Positions 1 through 8,319 of a DNA stretch of 64,000 bases are shown one piece after another. The stretch's first letter is position 1, and every line of letters begins with the position of its first letter. A program made the translations under genes and the position numbers. The DNA comes from Nocardia fluminea. GTDB lineage: Bacteria; Actinomycetota; Actinomycetes; Mycobacteriales; Mycobacteriaceae. Below the pieces are notes generated by a model, which was not told the DNA's origin, searched no databases, and worked only from the letters and a program-made list of their open reading frames with translations. Location: NCBI RefSeq assembly GCF_002846365.1, contig NZ_PJMW01000002.1, forward strand, positions 2,356,001 through 2,420,000, in the 5' to 3' direction.

Positions 1-1489
1 CGTGCGGCCGCCACGGCAGGAAGATCGCTACGACCACCGCGCAGACGAGCACCGCGACGGTGGCGACCAGGGACGCCGCGTGGGCGCCCTGCAGCGTCGC
101 GGCCTTCATGGCGACGATCAGGTTCTCGCGCTGGGTCTCGAAGAACGGCGCGAGTTCGCGTTTACGCAGTTCCAGCACGCTGAGTGGGCTGGCCTTGACC
201 AGGCTCTTCTCGTTGTCGTTCATGATGCCCATCGGGATGGCGTCGATGCGCGCGCCGATCCGGCTGGTGTAGTACGAGGCCACGATCGAGCCGAGCACCG
301 CGACACCGAGCGTGCCGCCGATCTCGCGGGTCGTGTCGTTGACGGCCGAACCCGCTCCCGCCTCGTTCAGCGGCAGCGAGGACATGATCGATTCGGTGGC
401 GGGTCCCTGCACGATGCCGAGACCCAGCGCCATCAGCACCATCGAGGGCAGTACACCGATCAGGTAGCTGCTGTCGACGGTGACCTGACCGCCCAGATAG
501 AGGCCCGCGCCGATGAGCAGCAGGCCGATCACCAGCACCGCGGTGGTGCCGACCCGCTGCGCCAGCAATGTCGCGACCGGTGCACCGATCGCGACGGAGA
601 AGGCGAAAGGCAATGAGGCGATACCGAATTCGAGCGGGGTGTATTCGCGCACGCCCTGGAAGTACTGGGTGATCAGGAAGAGAAAGCCGAACATCGAGAA
701 GTAGCCGATGGCGATCGCCAGTGCGGGCAACGAGAATCGGCGGTTGCGGAACAGTCGCATATCGAGAATCGGTGCGGCGGTGCGCAATTCCCAGATGACG
801 AACGCGGCGAGCAGGACGGTGCCGAGCGCCGCGGTGCACAGTGTGGTGAGCGAGAGCCAGCCGTTGTGCGGCGCTTCGATGATCGACCAGACCAGCAGCG
901 TGATCCCCGCGATCGAGAGCGCGATACCGGCGAGATCGAGTGTGCCGATGTGGTCGGCGCGCGATTCGGGGACCCAGATCAGCGTCGCGATCAGCGCGAC
1001 CACCGCGACCGGCACATTGATCCAGAACACCGAATGCCAGCTGAAGTGTTCGAGCAGCCAGCCCCCGGAGATCGGGCCGATGGCGATCGCGAACCCGGCC
1101 ACCGCGGTCCACGCGGCGATGGCCAGCGCGCGTTCGCGCCGGTCGGTGAAGATGTTGATGATCAGGGCCAGGGTGGCGGGGAAGACCGCGGCGGCGAAGA
1201 TTCCCATCGCGGCTCTGGCGACGATGACCTGCGTCATCGACTCCGCGAGCGCGCCGCCTACCGACATCACCGCGATGCCGGCCAGGCCGACGGTCATGAT
1301 CCGGCGGCGGCCGTAGCGGTCACCGAGGTTGCCCGCCGCCAGGAGCAGGCCGGCGAAGGTGAGGGTGTAGGCGTCGACGACCCACTGCAGGCCGGAGACG
1401 CCGGTCCGTAGTTGGACGCCGATCGTCGGACCGGGGGGCACCCGTTTTGGCAGTTGGGGGTAGGTGCAGGTACAGTGGTCAACGGTCAT
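1..1489 (-). CDS. MFS multidrug exporter (DHA2/EmrB-QacA type), 3' end outside window, 5' end apparently truncated
   Basis: The minus strand reads through as a 14-TM-type drug:proton antiporter. After the segment PTIGVQLRTGVSGLQW come VVDAYTLTFAGLL and the MFS loop motif GNLGDRYGRRR. Later comes the TM5 antiporter region (AIGPISGGWLL), then many hydrophobic helices and LNEAGAGSAVNDTTREIGG, typical of DHA2 exporters. The C-terminus runs off base 1. The first in-frame ATG is at 1489, with a GTG at 1441. Family members have a complete first TM helix (LD-TVVNVAL type) just before the PTI segment; here it is replaced by a short Pro/Cys-rich stretch with no hydrophobic helix in any frame. The gene therefore looks 5'-truncated and may be non-functional. 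It is divergent from rplJ. The family call is firm; the functional state is uncertain. Confidence 0.8.
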   Translation of the reverse strand, partial: MTVDHCTCTYPQLPKRVPPGPTIGVQLRTGVSGLQWVVDAYTLTFAGLLLAAGNLGDRYGRRRIMTVGLAGIAVMSVGGALAESMTQVIVARAAMGIFAAAVFPATLALIINIFTDRRERALAIAAWTAVAGFAIAIGPISGGWLLEHFSWHSVFWINVPVAVVALIATLIWVPESRADHIGTLDLAGIALSIAGITLLVWSIIEAPHNGWLSLTTLCTAALGTVLLAAFVIWELRTAAPILDMRLFRNRRFSLPALAIAIGYFSMFGFLFLITQYFQGVREYTPLEFGIASLPFAFSVAIGAPVATLLAQRVGTTAVLVIGLLLIGAGLYLGGQVTVDSSYLIGVLPSMVLMALGLGIVQGPATESIMSSLPLNEAGAGSAVNDTTREIGGTLGVAVLGSIVASYYTSRIGARIDAIPMGIMNDNEKSLVKASPLSVLELRKRELAPFFETQRENLIVAMKAATLQGAHAASLVATVAVLVCAVVVAIFLPWRPH

Positions 1490-1585
1490 GCGGGATGTGC
1501 ATACATCCGGCGAAGACCACACCCATTCGTTCTACCGAAGACCGTTGGTCGTTGATGCCGAATTTCTCGGTGTCGATCGAAGGTC

Positions 1586-1680
1586 CGGCGACATTGCCGG
1601 CGACCCACGCAGGGAGAGCTGAGGCCGAAGATATTTTGCGCCCCGGTACGCCTTGCGTCCGGGGCGTTCGTTTTGTCGCC
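1586..1680 (+). promoter_or_regulatory. Putative ribosomal protein L10 leader (autoregulatory)
   Basis: The 245-nt stretch between the MFS gene and rplJ holds a GGGAGAGCUGAGGCCGAAGAU-like segment (about 1612-1632), resembling the L10-binding kink-turn region of L10 leaders. A perfect 8-bp hairpin follows (CGCCCCGG 1639-1646 with CCGGGGCG 1659-1666), then a T-rich tail (1667-1675) resembling an intrinsic terminator. Known L10 leaders let the L10-(L12) complex repress rplJ-rplL. The assignment rests on position and partial motif resemblance; no covariance model was run. Confidence 0.55.
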
Positions 1681-1734
1681 GGCCCCTGATTCGGTAGTGC
1701 ATCAACGAAACCGACATCAGAGAGGAGGCGAAGT

Positions 1735-2298
1735 ATGGCGAAACCTGAAAAGGTCACCGCTGTCGCGGAGATCGCGGAGCAGTTCAAGAACTCCACGGCC
1801 ACTGTTGTCACGGAATACCGTGGCCTGTCGGTCGGCAAGCTCACCGAGCTGCGTCGTGCGCTCGGCGCCGACGCCACGTACTCCGTCGCCAAGAACACCC
1901 TGGTCAAGATCGCTGCCGGCGAAGCCGGTGTGGCGGGTCTCGACGAGCTGTTCGTCGGCCCGACCGCCATCACCTTCATCCAGGGTGAGCCGGTCGATGC
2001 CGCCAAGGCGCTCAAGCAGTTCGCCAAGGACAACAAGTCCCTGGTCATCAAGGGCGGATATATGGACGGCCGCGCGCTGTCCGTGTCCGAGGTCGAGCGC
2101 ATCGCCGACCTCGATTCGCGCGAGGTGCTGCTGGCCAAGCTGGCCGGTGCGTTCAAGGCCAAGCCTTCGCAGGCCGCCGCCCTGTTCGCCGCTCCCGCTT
2201 CGCAGGTCGCCCGGCTCGCCCAGGCGCTGCTCGAGAAGCGCACGAGTGCCGAAGGCGCTCCTGCTGCCGAAGAAGCACCCGCGGCTGACGCCGAATAA
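1735..2298 (+). CDS. rplJ: 50S ribosomal protein L10
   Basis: This 187-aa protein anchors the L7/L12 dimers of the ribosomal stalk to 23S rRNA. Its N-terminus, [20 protein letters not shown], and the segment [18 protein letters not shown] are classic L10. The C-terminal part (about 150-187) is the helical L12-binding tail, ending in an Ala/Glu-rich stretch usual in actinobacteria. An excellent Shine-Dalgarno sequence (AGAGGAGG, 1721-1728) fixes the ATG. rplL follows after 62 nt and the two are presumably co-transcribed behind the L10-type leader. Confidence 0.98.
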   Translation: MAKPEKVTAVAEIAEQFKNSTATVVTEYRGLSVGKLTELRRALGADATYSVAKNTLVKIAAGEAGVAGLDELFVGPTAITFIQGEPVDAAKALKQFAKDNKSLVIKGGYMDGRALSVSEVERIADLDSREVLLAKLAGAFKAKPSQAAALFAAPASQVARLAQALLEKRTSAEGAPAAEEAPAADAE

Positions 2299-2360
2299 GA
2301 CATCTATTACCCGCCTCGGGGTGCGTATGCGCCGCGGGGTACACCACGAAAGGAACCACC

Positions 2361-2747
2361 ATGGCAAAGCTGAGCACCGAAGAACTGATCGGCGCCTTCA
2401 AGGAGCTGACCCTGCTCGAGCTCGCTGAGTTCGTCAAGGTCTTCGAAGAGACCTTCGACGTCACCGCCGCCGCCCCCGTCGCGGTCGCCGCCGCCGGTGG
2501 CGCTGCCGCGCCGGCCGACGCCGCCGAAGAGCAGGACGAGTTCGACGTCATCCTCGAGGGTGCCGGCGACAAGAAGATCCAGGTCATCAAGGTGGTCCGT
2601 GAGATCGTCTCGGGCCTGGGCCTGAAGGAAGCCAAGGACCTGGTCGAGGGTGCCCCGAAGCCGATCCTGGAGAAGGTCGCCAAGGACGCCGCCGAGGCCG
2701 CCAAGGCGAAGCTCGAAGAGGCCGGCGCCAAGGTTTCCGTCAAGTAA
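2361..2747 (+). CDS. rplL: 50S ribosomal protein L7/L12
   Basis: This 128-aa acidic stalk protein recruits and activates translational GTPases. The N-terminal dimerisation domain ([20 protein letters not shown]) is followed by an Ala/Pro-rich hinge at about 35-55 ([20 protein letters not shown]). The C-terminal domain contains [12 protein letters not shown] and [17 protein letters not shown], the helix that contacts EF-G and EF-Tu. The length is normal. The Shine-Dalgarno sequence AAAGGA lies at 2350-2355, before the ATG. A terminator follows directly. Confidence 0.98.
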   Translation: MAKLSTEELIGAFKELTLLELAEFVKVFEETFDVTAAAPVAVAAAGGAAAPADAAEEQDEFDVILEGAGDKKIQVIKVVREIVSGLGLKEAKDLVEGAPKPILEKVAKDAAEAAKAKLEEAGAKVSVK

Positions 2748-2770
2748 TTCGGAACCAGTGCTTGTTGTGA

Positions 2771-2803
2771 ACGGGCGGTCCTTTCCGGGCCGCCCGTTTG
2801 CTA
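2771..2803 (+). terminator. Intrinsic terminator after rplL
   Basis: The stem ACGGGCGG (2771-2778) pairs with CCGCCCGT (2790-2797) and is followed by a T-rich tail, 24 nt after the rplL stop codon. Confidence 0.8.
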
Positions 2804-2991
2804 TTTGTCCGGACATGCGAAAGTGATCCGGGTCGTGGGAGCCGCACCACGTTACTCTTCAGTCATGTAGGGGTGTGCCCCGTCTCACTGATGGGTTACA
2901 GTGACCGGACCCACAGAGTCGTAGCGCACCGCCGTGATGTGAGCGCGCGGGAACGCGGGTGGGGTGCTCGCAGGGATCAATGGAGGTAGCA

Positions 2992-4059
2992 GTGGGCGTC
3001 GAGGTCAGAACCGAGGGTGTAACAAAATCCTTCGGTTCACAGCGAATTTGGCAGGACGTGTCGATCACGCTCCCTTCGGGTGAGGTCAGTGCGTTGCTCG
3101 GCCCTTCGGGTACGGGTAAGTCGGTGTTCCTGAAGTCGCTCATCGGTCTGCTGCGGCCCGAGCGCGGGTCGATCTTCATCGATGGCACCGACATCATGAC
3201 CTGCTCCAACAAGGAGCTCTACGAGATCCGCAAACTGTTCGGCGTCCTTTTCCAGGACGGCGCGCTGTTCGGCTCGATGAATTTGTACGACAACATCGCT
3301 TTCCCGCTTCGTGAGCACACGAAGAAGTCGGAATCCGAGATCCGCCGCGTGGTCATGGAGAAGCTCGAGCTGACCGGTCTGCTCGGCGCCGAGGGCAAGC
3401 TGCCCGGCGAGATCTCCGGTGGTATGCGCAAGCGCGCCGGTCTGGCCCGCGCGCTGGTCCTCGATCCGCAGATCATCCTCGTCGACGAGCCCGACTCCGG
3501 CCTGGACCCGGTGCGTACCTCGTACCTGGCGCAGCTGCTGCTCAACATCAACGCGCAGATCGACGCCACGATCCTGATCGTGACGCACAACATCAACCTG
3601 GCCCGTACCGTGCCGGACAACATCGGCATGCTCTTCCGCCGCAACCTCGTGATGTTCGGCCCCCGCGAGGTGCTGCTCACCAGCGAGGAGCCGGTGGTCA
3701 AGCAGTTCCTCAACGGCCGCATGATCGGTCCGATCGGTATGTCGGAGGAGAAGGACGAGGCGCAGATGGCGCGCGAGCAGGCGCTCGTCGACGCCGGTCA
3801 CCACCACGGTGGCGCCGAGGAGATCGACGGCATCATCCCGCAGATGAAGGCCGAGCCCGGCATGCCCGCCCGTCAGGCCGTGTTCCGCCGGCAGGCGCGC
3901 GTGCGCGAGATCATCCACACCCTGCCGCACGCGGCACAGGTGGCGATCCGCGAGTCGCTCGATTCCTCCGACGACACTCAGGTGATGGCTGCCTACGGCG
4001 GCAGCGATCAGCCCACGGAAACATTCAAGACGGTTCCGCACGGCCAGCTCAACGGCTGA
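2992..4059 (+). CDS. mkl: Mce-system ABC transporter ATP-binding protein (Mkl/MceG, MlaF-like)
   Basis: This 355-aa ATPase is thought to energise the Mce lipid/sterol importers of mycolata by pairing with YrbE permeases at the inner membrane. Walker A is GPSGTGKS (37-44), the signature is SGGM (about 142-145), and Walker B is VDEPDSGLD (from about 164). The H-loop is in VTHNINLA. An extended C-terminal tail beyond about 250, with an Arg-rich helix (FRRQARVREIIHTLP), is typical of Mkl rather than short MlaF proteins. I chose GTG 2992 because GGAGG sits 5 nt upstream; ATG 2980 is in frame but less well spaced. The position between rplL and rpoB matches mycobacteria and nocardiae. A terminator follows. 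Confidence 0.93.
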   Translation: MGVEVRTEGVTKSFGSQRIWQDVSITLPSGEVSALLGPSGTGKSVFLKSLIGLLRPERGSIFIDGTDIMTCSNKELYEIRKLFGVLFQDGALFGSMNLYDNIAFPLREHTKKSESEIRRVVMEKLELTGLLGAEGKLPGEISGGMRKRAGLARALVLDPQIILVDEPDSGLDPVRTSYLAQLLLNINAQIDATILIVTHNINLARTVPDNIGMLFRRNLVMFGPREVLLTSEEPVVKQFLNGRMIGPIGMSEEKDEAQMAREQALVDAGHHHGGAEEIDGIIPQMKAEPGMPARQAVFRRQARVREIIHTLPHAAQVAIRESLDSSDDTQVMAAYGGSDQPTETFKTVPHGQLNG

Positions 4060-4080
4060 GCGACTTTCACGCCTCGGATG

Positions 4081-4109
4081 AGCCCCGGCGCCTACGGCCG
4101 GGGCTTTTC
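4081..4109 (+). terminator. Intrinsic terminator after mkl
   Basis: The stem AGCCCCGGC (4081-4089) pairs with GCCGGGGCT (4097-4105) around a 7-nt loop, and is followed by TTTT. Confidence 0.85.
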
Positions 4110-4508
4110 TGCGTGACGGGGCGGAAAACAGCTGCTGACCGGCCGTCTGCCGGCTGGCGCGCACGGCGTGTCGCGAGTAAAATAACCGCGGCGCTGGGAG
4201 GGGGATCCCCAGCGCGCCAGGCGATCTCGCATCGCGAGCCGACCTCCGCGCGCCACTTGACGAGGGGCCCGGAAACCGTCACCCTATTCACAGCGGTGTG
4301 AGCTGCTGAGGGCATCAGTGCCAGCGAGGATTCGGCCCAGCGCCGACCGGCGGGGGCCCAGCGCCAGTTGAATAGAGGGCTCAGCGCCAGGTGGGCAGTC
4401 GGCTCGGGGGAGTCGGTTGCGGGGCGCGTGGCGGTGAAGGAACCCGACGCGGCCAGCGTCCAGGGCTTCGGCGCGTTATCCCGTGCGTCCGGTCACACGG
4501 ATGGTATG
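4110..4508. other. Gene-free region upstream of the rpoB promoter, with short direct repeats
   Basis: No convincing gene is present in this stretch. It contains a possible -10-like TAAAAT (4178-4183) and three copies of GGCYCAGCGCC at 4334-4344, 4355-4365 and 4378-4388, spaced 21 and 23 nt apart (about two helical turns). These could be binding sites for a regulator of rpoBC. Confidence 0.5.
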
Positions 4509-4538
4509 TTGACACTCCCTTGTCTAGGGGTGTAAGTT
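4509..4538 (+). promoter_or_regulatory. Likely rpoBC promoter
   Basis: A perfect -35 TTGACA (4509-4514) is followed after 18 nt by TAAGTT (4533-4538) as a weak -10. A transcript starting near 4545 would carry a leader of about 180 nt before rpoB. Confidence 0.6.
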
Positions 4539-4722
4539 TGGACGTTGCGCTGGCTGCCTCCTGTCCACACCTTGATTCGCACTCGAAAGTTCCACCTTCC
4601 GGTGTTACTTCCGCTGCTGCTTGTTCTGGTTTCGTTCGGGCTGTAACCAGCGGAATTCGTAGCAGACAAGCGACGGTCGCGGACCACCACGCGACGCGCG
4701 TGAGGTGCTGGAAGGACGCATC

Positions 4723-7700
4723 TTGGCAGTCTCCACCCAGACCAAGGCTGGTATCCCCGGAGCCCCGTTGAGGGTTTCGTTCGCGAAGATCCGAGAGCCC
4801 TTGGAGGTGCCCGGACTTCTCGACCTACAAACGGACTCGTTCGCCTGGTTGGTCGGTACACCCGACTGGCGTGAGAAGGCAGCCGCTCGCGGCGACGTCG
4901 GTCTCGCAGGCGGCCTCGAGGAGGTGCTCGAGGAGCTCTCGCCGATCGAGGACTTCTCCGGTTCCATGTCCCTGTCGTTCTCTGATCCGCGCTTCGAAGA
5001 GGTCAAGGCCTCCATCGACGAGTGCAAAGAGAAGGACATGACCTACGCGGCGCCGTTGTTCGTCACCGCGGAGTTCATCAACAACAACACCGGCGAGATC
5101 AAGAGCCAGACGGTGTTCATGGGCGATTTCCCCATGATGACCGACAAGGGCACCTTCATCATCAACGGCACCGAGCGTGTCGTCGTCTCCCAGCTGGTCC
5201 GTTCCCCGGGCGTCTACTTCGATCACAACATCGACAAGACCACCGAGAAGGACCTGCACAGCGTGCGCGTGATCCCGTCGCGCGGCGCGTGGCTGGAGTT
5301 CGACGTCGACAAGCGCGACACCGTCGGTGTCCGTATCGACCGCAAGCGCCGTCAGCCGGTCACCGTGCTGCTGAAGGCACTGGGTTGGACGACCGAGGAG
5401 ATCGTCGAGCGTTTCGGCTTCTCCGAGATCATGATGTCCACCCTGGAGAAGGACAGCACGCCCGGCCAGGACGAGGCGCTGCTCGACATCTACCGCAAGC
5501 TGCGTCCGGGCGAGCCGCCGACCAAGGAGTCCGCGCAGACTCTGCTGGAGAACCTGTTCTTCAAGGAGAAGCGCTACGACCTGGCCCGCGTCGGTCGCTA
5601 CAAGATCAACAAGAAGCTCGGCATCCACGTGCACGAGCCGGTGACCTCCTCGGTTCTCACCAAGGAAGACATCGTCGACACCATCGAGTACCTGGTGCGC
5701 CTGCACGCCGGTGACCGCACGATGACCGCCCCCGGCGGTGAAGAGGTCCCCGTCGAGATCGACGACATCGACCACTTCGGTAACCGTCGTCTGCGCACCG
5801 TCGGTGAGCTCATCCAGAACCAGATCCGCGTGGGCCTGTCCCGCATGGAGCGTGTCGTTCGTGAGCGGATGACGACTCAGGACGTCGAGGCGATCACGCC
5901 GCAGACCCTGATCAACATCCGTCCGGTGGTCGCGGCGATCAAGGAGTTCTTCGGAACCTCCCAGCTGTCGCAGTTCATGGACCAGAACAACCCGCTGTCG
6001 GGTCTGACCCACAAGCGCCGCCTGTCGGCGCTGGGCCCGGGTGGTCTGTCCCGTGAGCGCGCCGGTCTGGAAGTTCGTGACGTCCACCCGTCGCACTACG
6101 GCCGCATGTGCCCGATCGAGACCCCGGAAGGCCCGAACATCGGCCTGATCGGCTCGCTGTCGGTGTACGCGCGGGTCAACCCGTTCGGCTTCATCGAGAC
6201 GCCGTACCAGAAGGTTGTCGACGGCAAGGTCACCGACGAGGTCAAGTACCTGACCGCCGACGAGGAAGACCGCTACGTTCGCGCGCAGGCCAATTCCCCG
6301 GTCGACGCCGAGGGTCGCTTCCTCGAGGAGAAGGTCCTCGTCCGCCGTGCGGGCGAAGAGGTCGAGTTCGTGACGCCGGCGCAGGTCGACTTCATGGACA
6401 TCTCGCCGCGCCAGATGGTGTCGGTCGCGACGGCCATGATCCCGTTCCTCGAGCACGACGATGCCAACCGTGCCCTCATGGGTGCGAACATGCAGCGTCA
6501 GGCCGTGCCGCTGATCCGTTCCGAGTCCCCGATCGTGGGCACCGGCATGGAGCTGCGCGCAGCCGTCGACGCCGGTGACGTGGTTGTCAACGAGAAGCCC
6601 GGTGTCGTCGAAGAGGTCTCGGCCGATTACGTCACCGTGATGGCCGACGACGGCAGCCGCAAGTCCTACCGGATGCGCAAGTTCAACCGGTCGAACCAGG
6701 GCACCTGCTCGAACCAGCGTCCGATCGTGGACGAGGGCGATCGGGTGGAGAAGGGGCAGGTCCTCGCGGACGGCCCCTGCACCGAGAACGGTGAGATGGC
6801 GCTGGGCAAGAACTTGCTCGTCGCGATCATGCCGTGGGAAGGCCACAACTACGAGGACGCGATCATCCTGTCGCAGCGCCTCGTGGAAGAGGACGTTCTC
6901 ACCTCGATCCACATCGAAGAGCACGAGATCGATGCCCGCGACACCAAGCTCGGTGCCGAGGAGATCACTCGGGACATCCCGAACGTCTCCGACGAGGTCC
7001 TCGCCGACCTCGACGAGCGCGGCATCATCCGCATCGGTGCCGAGGTCCGCGACGGCGACATCCTGGTCGGCAAGGTCACGCCCAAGGGCGAGACCGAGCT
7101 CACCCCGGAAGAGCGTCTGCTGCGTGCCATCTTCGGTGAGAAGGCTCGCGAAGTGCGCGACACCTCGCTCAAGGTGCCCCACGGTGAGTCCGGCAAGGTC
7201 ATCGGCATTCGCGTGTTCTCGCGCGAGGACGACGACGATCTGCCTCCCGGTGTGAACGAGCTGGTCCGCGTCTACGTGGCCCAGAAGCGCAAGATCCAGG
7301 ACGGCGACAAGCTCGCCGGTCGCCACGGCAACAAGGGCGTCATCGGCAAGATCCTCCCCATCGAGGACATGCCGTTCATGCCCGACGGCACGCCGGTCGA
7401 CATCATCCTGAACACCCACGGTGTGCCCCGTCGTATGAACATCGGCCAGATCCTGGAAACCCATCTCGGGTGGATCGGTAAGGCCGGCTGGAATATCGAC
7501 GTGGCCGCGGACGGCACCCGCCCCGACTGGGCGGCTACGCTGCCCGAGGAGATGCTGTCGGCGCCGGCCGACTCGAACATCGCCACGCCCGTCTTCGACG
7601 GTGCCAAGGATGACGAGCTGACCGGTCTGCTCGGCTCGACCCTGCCCAACCGTGACGGTGAGCGGATGGTCAACGCCGACGGCAAGTCGACGCTGTTCGA

Positions 7701-8205
7701 CGGTCGTTCGGGTGAGCCGTTCCCGTACCCGGTCGCGGTCGGTTACATGTACATCCTGAAGCTGCACCACTTGGTCGACGACAAGATCCACGCCCGTTCG
7801 ACCGGTCCGTACTCGATGATCACGCAGCAGCCGCTGGGTGGTAAGGCGCAGTTCGGTGGTCAGCGATTCGGTGAGATGGAGTGCTGGGCCATGCAGGCCT
7901 ACGGCGCGGCGTACACGCTGCAGGAACTCCTGACCATCAAGTCCGACGACGTGGTCGGCCGCGTGAAGGTCTACGAGGCCATCGTCAAGGGCGAGAACAT
8001 TCCGGAGCCGGGCATTCCGGAGTCGTTCAAGGTGCTCCTCAAGGAACTCCAGTCACTGTGCCTCAACGTCGAGGTGCTGTCTTCGGACGGCGCCGCGATC
8101 GAGATGGGCGGCGGCGAAGACGAGGATCTGGAGCGCGCGGCCGCGAACCTGGGCATCAACCTGTCCAGGAACGAAGCCGCCACCATCGACGATCTGGCGA
8201 ACTAG
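4723..8205 (+). CDS. rpoB: DNA-directed RNA polymerase subunit beta
   Basis: This is the core RNA polymerase beta subunit (1160 aa from TTG 4723). GAAGGA at 4711-4716 is ideally placed for TTG 4723. GTG 4705 would add MLEGRI, as in some mycobacterial annotations. Landmarks include [21 protein letters not shown] near the N-terminus, the rifampicin region (about 411-442: [23 protein letters not shown], then LSALGPGG), and [18 protein letters not shown]. The C-terminal part has [18 protein letters not shown]. The main rifampicin contact positions (Asp in MDQN, His in THKR, Ser in RLSAL) are wild type, so this copy should encode a drug-sensitive enzyme. rpoC follows after 114 nt. Confidence 0.98.
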   Translation: MAVSTQTKAGIPGAPLRVSFAKIREPLEVPGLLDLQTDSFAWLVGTPDWREKAAARGDVGLAGGLEEVLEELSPIEDFSGSMSLSFSDPRFEEVKASIDECKEKDMTYAAPLFVTAEFINNNTGEIKSQTVFMGDFPMMTDKGTFIINGTERVVVSQLVRSPGVYFDHNIDKTTEKDLHSVRVIPSRGAWLEFDVDKRDTVGVRIDRKRRQPVTVLLKALGWTTEEIVERFGFSEIMMSTLEKDSTPGQDEALLDIYRKLRPGEPPTKESAQTLLENLFFKEKRYDLARVGRYKINKKLGIHVHEPVTSSVLTKEDIVDTIEYLVRLHAGDRTMTAPGGEEVPVEIDDIDHFGNRRLRTVGELIQNQIRVGLSRMERVVRERMTTQDVEAITPQTLINIRPVVAAIKEFFGTSQLSQFMDQNNPLSGLTHKRRLSALGPGGLSRERAGLEVRDVHPSHYGRMCPIETPEGPNIGLIGSLSVYARVNPFGFIETPYQKVVDGKVTDEVKYLTADEEDRYVRAQANSPVDAEGRFLEEKVLVRRAGEEVEFVTPAQVDFMDISPRQMVSVATAMIPFLEHDDANRALMGANMQRQAVPLIRSESPIVGTGMELRAAVDAGDVVVNEKPGVVEEVSADYVTVMADDGSRKSYRMRKFNRSNQGTCSNQRPIVDEGDRVEKGQVLADGPCTENGEMALGKNLLVAIMPWEGHNYEDAIILSQRLVEEDVLTSIHIEEHEIDARDTKLGAEEITRDIPNVSDEVLADLDERGIIRIGAEVRDGDILVGKVTPKGETELTPEERLLRAIFGEKAREVRDTSLKVPHGESGKVIGIRVFSREDDDDLPPGVNELVRVYVAQKRKIQDGDKLAGRHGNKGVIGKILPIEDMPFMPDGTPVDIILNTHGVPRRMNIGQILETHLGWIGKAGWNIDVAADGTRPDWAATLPEEMLSAPADSNIATPVFDGAKDDELTGLLGSTLPNRDGERMVNADGKSTLFDGRSGEPFPYPVAVGYMYILKLHHLVDDKIHARSTGPYSMITQQPLGGKAQFGGQRFGEMECWAMQAYGAAYTLQELLTIKSDDVVGRVKVYEAIVKGENIPEPGIPESFKVLLKELQSLCLNVEVLSSDGAAIEMGGGEDEDLERAAANLGINLSRNEAATIDDLAN

Positions 8206-8212
8206 GTGGTAA

Positions 8213-8254
8213 GCGCGGTGCGGCTGTTCCGTGGAAAGGACAGCCGCACCGCGC
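8213..8254 (+). other. Perfect 15-bp stem-loop between rpoB and rpoC
   Basis: The arm GCGCGGTGCGGCTGT (8213-8227) is exactly complementary to 8240-8254, with a 12-nt loop. No T-run follows, so it is probably not a terminator. RNA processing, transcript stabilisation or partial attenuation are possible roles. Confidence 0.75.
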
Positions 8255-8319
8255 ACCGCGCACGACCAAACTAGTGAACTTTTGCTCGAATTCGACCCGA
8301 ATAGGGGAAAGGAAGTTAC

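Noticed and set aside
5953..6050. Possible rifampicin-resistant second rpoB
   Set aside because: The resistance region is wild type at the main positions, so this is the standard copy; no rpoB2 lies in the window.
4825..7791. Long antisense ORF (988 codons) opposite rpoB
   Set aside because: It is a codon-bias shadow of high-GC rpoB, Asp/Val/Arg-rich with no domain and no start signal.
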